A DNA stretch of 64,000 nt from JBJXGV01 sp046160485 (lineage in GTDB: Bacteria; Orphanbacterota; Orphanbacteria; JBJXGV01): assembly GCA_046160485.1 (NCBI GenBank), contig JBJXGV010000033.1, forward strand, positions 1 to 64,000, in the 5' to 3' direction. The stretch's first letter is position 1; each line of letters opens with the position of its first letter. Of the stretch, positions 62,622 through 64,000 are shown in pieces. Made by a program: the position numbers and the translations under genes. The notes beneath the pieces are model-generated. The model was given only the letters and a program-made list of their open reading frames with translations, did no database searches and had not been told where the DNA came from.

Positions 62622-64000
62622 CTACTTGCGGACGATCGAAACTCGAAGCGCGTGGGACTGCTCGCCGGCGGTAAGGCGAGCGAAGTAGACACCCGAGGCG
62701 ACCGGCGTGCCGTCGCGCGCGGCGCCGTCCCAGGTCGCCTCGTGCACGCCCGGTGCGAGCGGGCCGAGCGCGAGTTCGCGCACGAGGCGCCCGCCGACGT
62801 CGTAGATCGCAAGCTGCGCATCGCCGGATGCGGGCACGGAGAAGCGCAACCGCGTCTGCGACCGCGCCGGATTCGGTTGCGCCATTAGAATTCTCGGAGC
62901 GGCGCTCGGGCTCGCGCTGGATGGCGTTGCGTCTGGATCCGTGACCGCGGTGCAATCGTAGATCGTGGTCGGCGGAAAGAACCACACACCCGCCGGAAGC
63001 GGGGCCTCGAAACGCTGCACGATCGTGCGCGATGGATCCGGCGGGTAGTACGAGTTGACCGGCGTCAGATCTCCCGCGATCGAAAGATGATCGATTCGCC
63101 ACGCGCCCTTCGTATCGAGAGCCGGCAGCGGCGACTGATCGCTCTTGGTCAGGTCGCTTCGGAATCGAAATCGAACAACGAGCGGCACACTCGTGTTGTC
63201 GGGGACGTTGGCTCCCGCGACGATGACCGAAAACGGTTCGTAGCGAGCGCAAAGATGCGGCTCCGTTGCCCAGTCGACGCATCCGATCGAATCGGGGTTC
63301 GAGATGCCGCTGTAGCGTGCGACCTCGCGCCAATTCGTGATCGTGTCCGCGATGACGCCGACGCCCAGCGAGATCGTGCAGAGATCGTGCGCCTTTTCCG
63401 TCGAGTAGAGTTGCACGCCGCCGAGCGTCATTCCTTGCGCGGCTTGGAACGTCGTGCGCGTTCCGAGCCGAAGATACGCGGGCGCGTCCCAACAGGCGCC
63501 GTATCCGGTGCCGCCGCTGTAGCCGGGCGGATTGAGCGAGCCGCACCAGAGCGATCGCGTCTCGCCGGAGACCGTGTAGTCGTCGTACGTCGATTGGCTC
63601 CAACGCGACGAAATGAACGTCGGAGGACACTCCGGTTCGGAGACCCCGCACGAACCCTGGAAGATCGCCTGTCCCGATGCGTGCACCGTGTCGCCTTCGA
63701 CGAGGATGTTGAACGTGATCGTGTTCATGGTTCCGAGGGGCAAGCCGCCGGGCGGGAGTGAGATCGTCAGCGGGACGACGACTGTTGTCGCAAGGCCGCC
63801 GGTAATCACCCCGGTCAGCGGCGTGACATCGAAAAGCGCGGAGGGAGTCGCGAGCGGGTCCGGGTTCGCGATGGTGACCGTAAACGGGAGCGGTGCGAGC
63901 GCGGCGTTCGCATGCGCCTGCTTGTCGCGTTCGGCGGGGACGCCGGGGTACGGCGCGGGCCCCGCGGGCGTCACGATCGTGATCGGTTTCTGAAGCGGCG
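62622..64000 (-). CDS. Secreted FlgD-Ig-tailed protein, N-terminus beyond the window
   Basis: At least 459 residues; the frame is open to the right edge, so the start lies outside. The visible part starts with a beta-sandwich choice-of-anchor region (PLPFTVTIANPDPLATPSAL, TTVVVPLTISLPPGGLPLGT), a Cys-containing module (QGSCGVSEPECPPTFISSRW), a jelly-roll-like domain (~110-330) and the FlgD-Ig tail (QPNPARSQTRLRFSVPASGD, AQLAIYDVGGRLVRELALG, GVYFARLTAGEQSHALRVSI, then VRK). Same architecture class as the other secreted proteins here. The 151 bases between it and the E1 gene show no clear signal. Confidence 0.78.
   Translation of the reverse strand, partial: PLQKPITIVTPAGPAPYPGVPAERDKQAHANAALAPLPFTVTIANPDPLATPSALFDVTPLTGVITGGLATTVVVPLTISLPPGGLPLGTMNTITFNILVEGDTVHASGQAIFQGSCGVSEPECPPTFISSRWSQSTYDDYTVSGETRSLWCGSLNPPGYSGGTGYGACWDAPAYLRLGTRTTFQAAQGMTLGGVQLYSTEKAHDLCTISLGVGVIADTITNWREVARYSGISNPDSIGCVDWATEPHLCARYEPFSVIVAGANVPDNTSVPLVVRFRFRSDLTKSDQSPLPALDTKGAWRIDHLSIAGDLTPVNSYYPPDPSRTIVQRFEAPLPAGVWFFPPTTIYDCTAVTDPDATPSSASPSAAPRILMAQPNPARSQTRLRFSVPASGDAQLAIYDVGGRLVRELALGPLAPGVHEATWDGAARDGTPVASGVYFARLTAGEQSHALRVSIVRK

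Overview
The window reads as a very GC-rich, Gram-negative-like chromosome with dense genes, frequent GTG/TTG starts and many 4-base ATGA/GTGA overlaps. No rRNA, tRNA, CRISPR array, insertion sequence or phage gene was recognised. At least five exported proteins end in the same kind of C-terminal module, a FlgD-Ig-like fold with a 'G.Y.YRL..G' strand and a final basic/hydrophobic strand ending in R or K. Together with Cys-rich 'CC..DG.C' repeats, multiheme cytochromes and choice-of-anchor (LVIVD) proteins, this suggests a lineage at the base of the FCB group, such as Candidatus Eisenbacteria or a relative. The assignment is inference; no marker gene is present.

Layout. 1-1.9 kb: thiazole branch of thiamine synthesis (thiG, start of thiH) divergent from thiE. 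2-8.2 kb: three secreted proteins, including two tandem LVIVD-repeat paralogues. 8.5-12.2 kb: exporter operon (membrane-fusion protein, ABC ATPase, ABC-2 permease) plus a PAP2 phosphatase. 12.3-14.1 kb: a segment visibly lower in GC with a seven-repeat propeller protein and the wreck of a beta-helix gene. 14.3-18.8 kb: a GT-C membrane glycosyltransferase overlapping aceE (homodimeric pyruvate dehydrogenase E1), whose leader holds a terminator-like hairpin. 19-21.2 kb: two overlapping lipoprotein genes. 21.5-29.3 kb: peptide breakdown and uptake (S9 peptidase, PepD, OPT transporter) with a CDGSH Fe-S protein and a second glycosyltransferase. 29.5-37 kb: PAS histidine kinase, a five-heme and an eight-heme cytochrome, and a thioredoxin/MsrA-like fusion. 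37.1-42.6 kb: an overlapping solute-binding lipoprotein / sensor kinase / sigma-54 activator operon, followed by what looks like a sigma-54 promoter with enhancer dyad and IHF-like site in front of a 56-residue membrane protein. 42.6-49.6 kb: membrane and small proteins, a GHL15-like lipoprotein, and an MFS-Rieske oxygenase-small membrane protein cassette. 49.8-57.3 kb: M1 peptidase, FAD oxidoreductase, an M16 peptidase pair, a GNAT and a TPR protein. 57.4-62.5 kb: MurJ-like flippase, an intergenic tract with potential RNA structure, a hotdog thioesterase, and a fused alpha-beta 2-oxoacid dehydrogenase E1. The right edge cuts another secreted FlgD-Ig protein.

Together the genes suggest a heterotroph that takes up and degrades peptides, oxidises 2-oxoacids through two unrelated E1 enzymes, exports many adhesin-like and redox proteins, and senses an extracellular small molecule through a solute-binding-protein-coupled sigma-54 circuit. 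The sigma-54 circuit is the most system-like novelty here.
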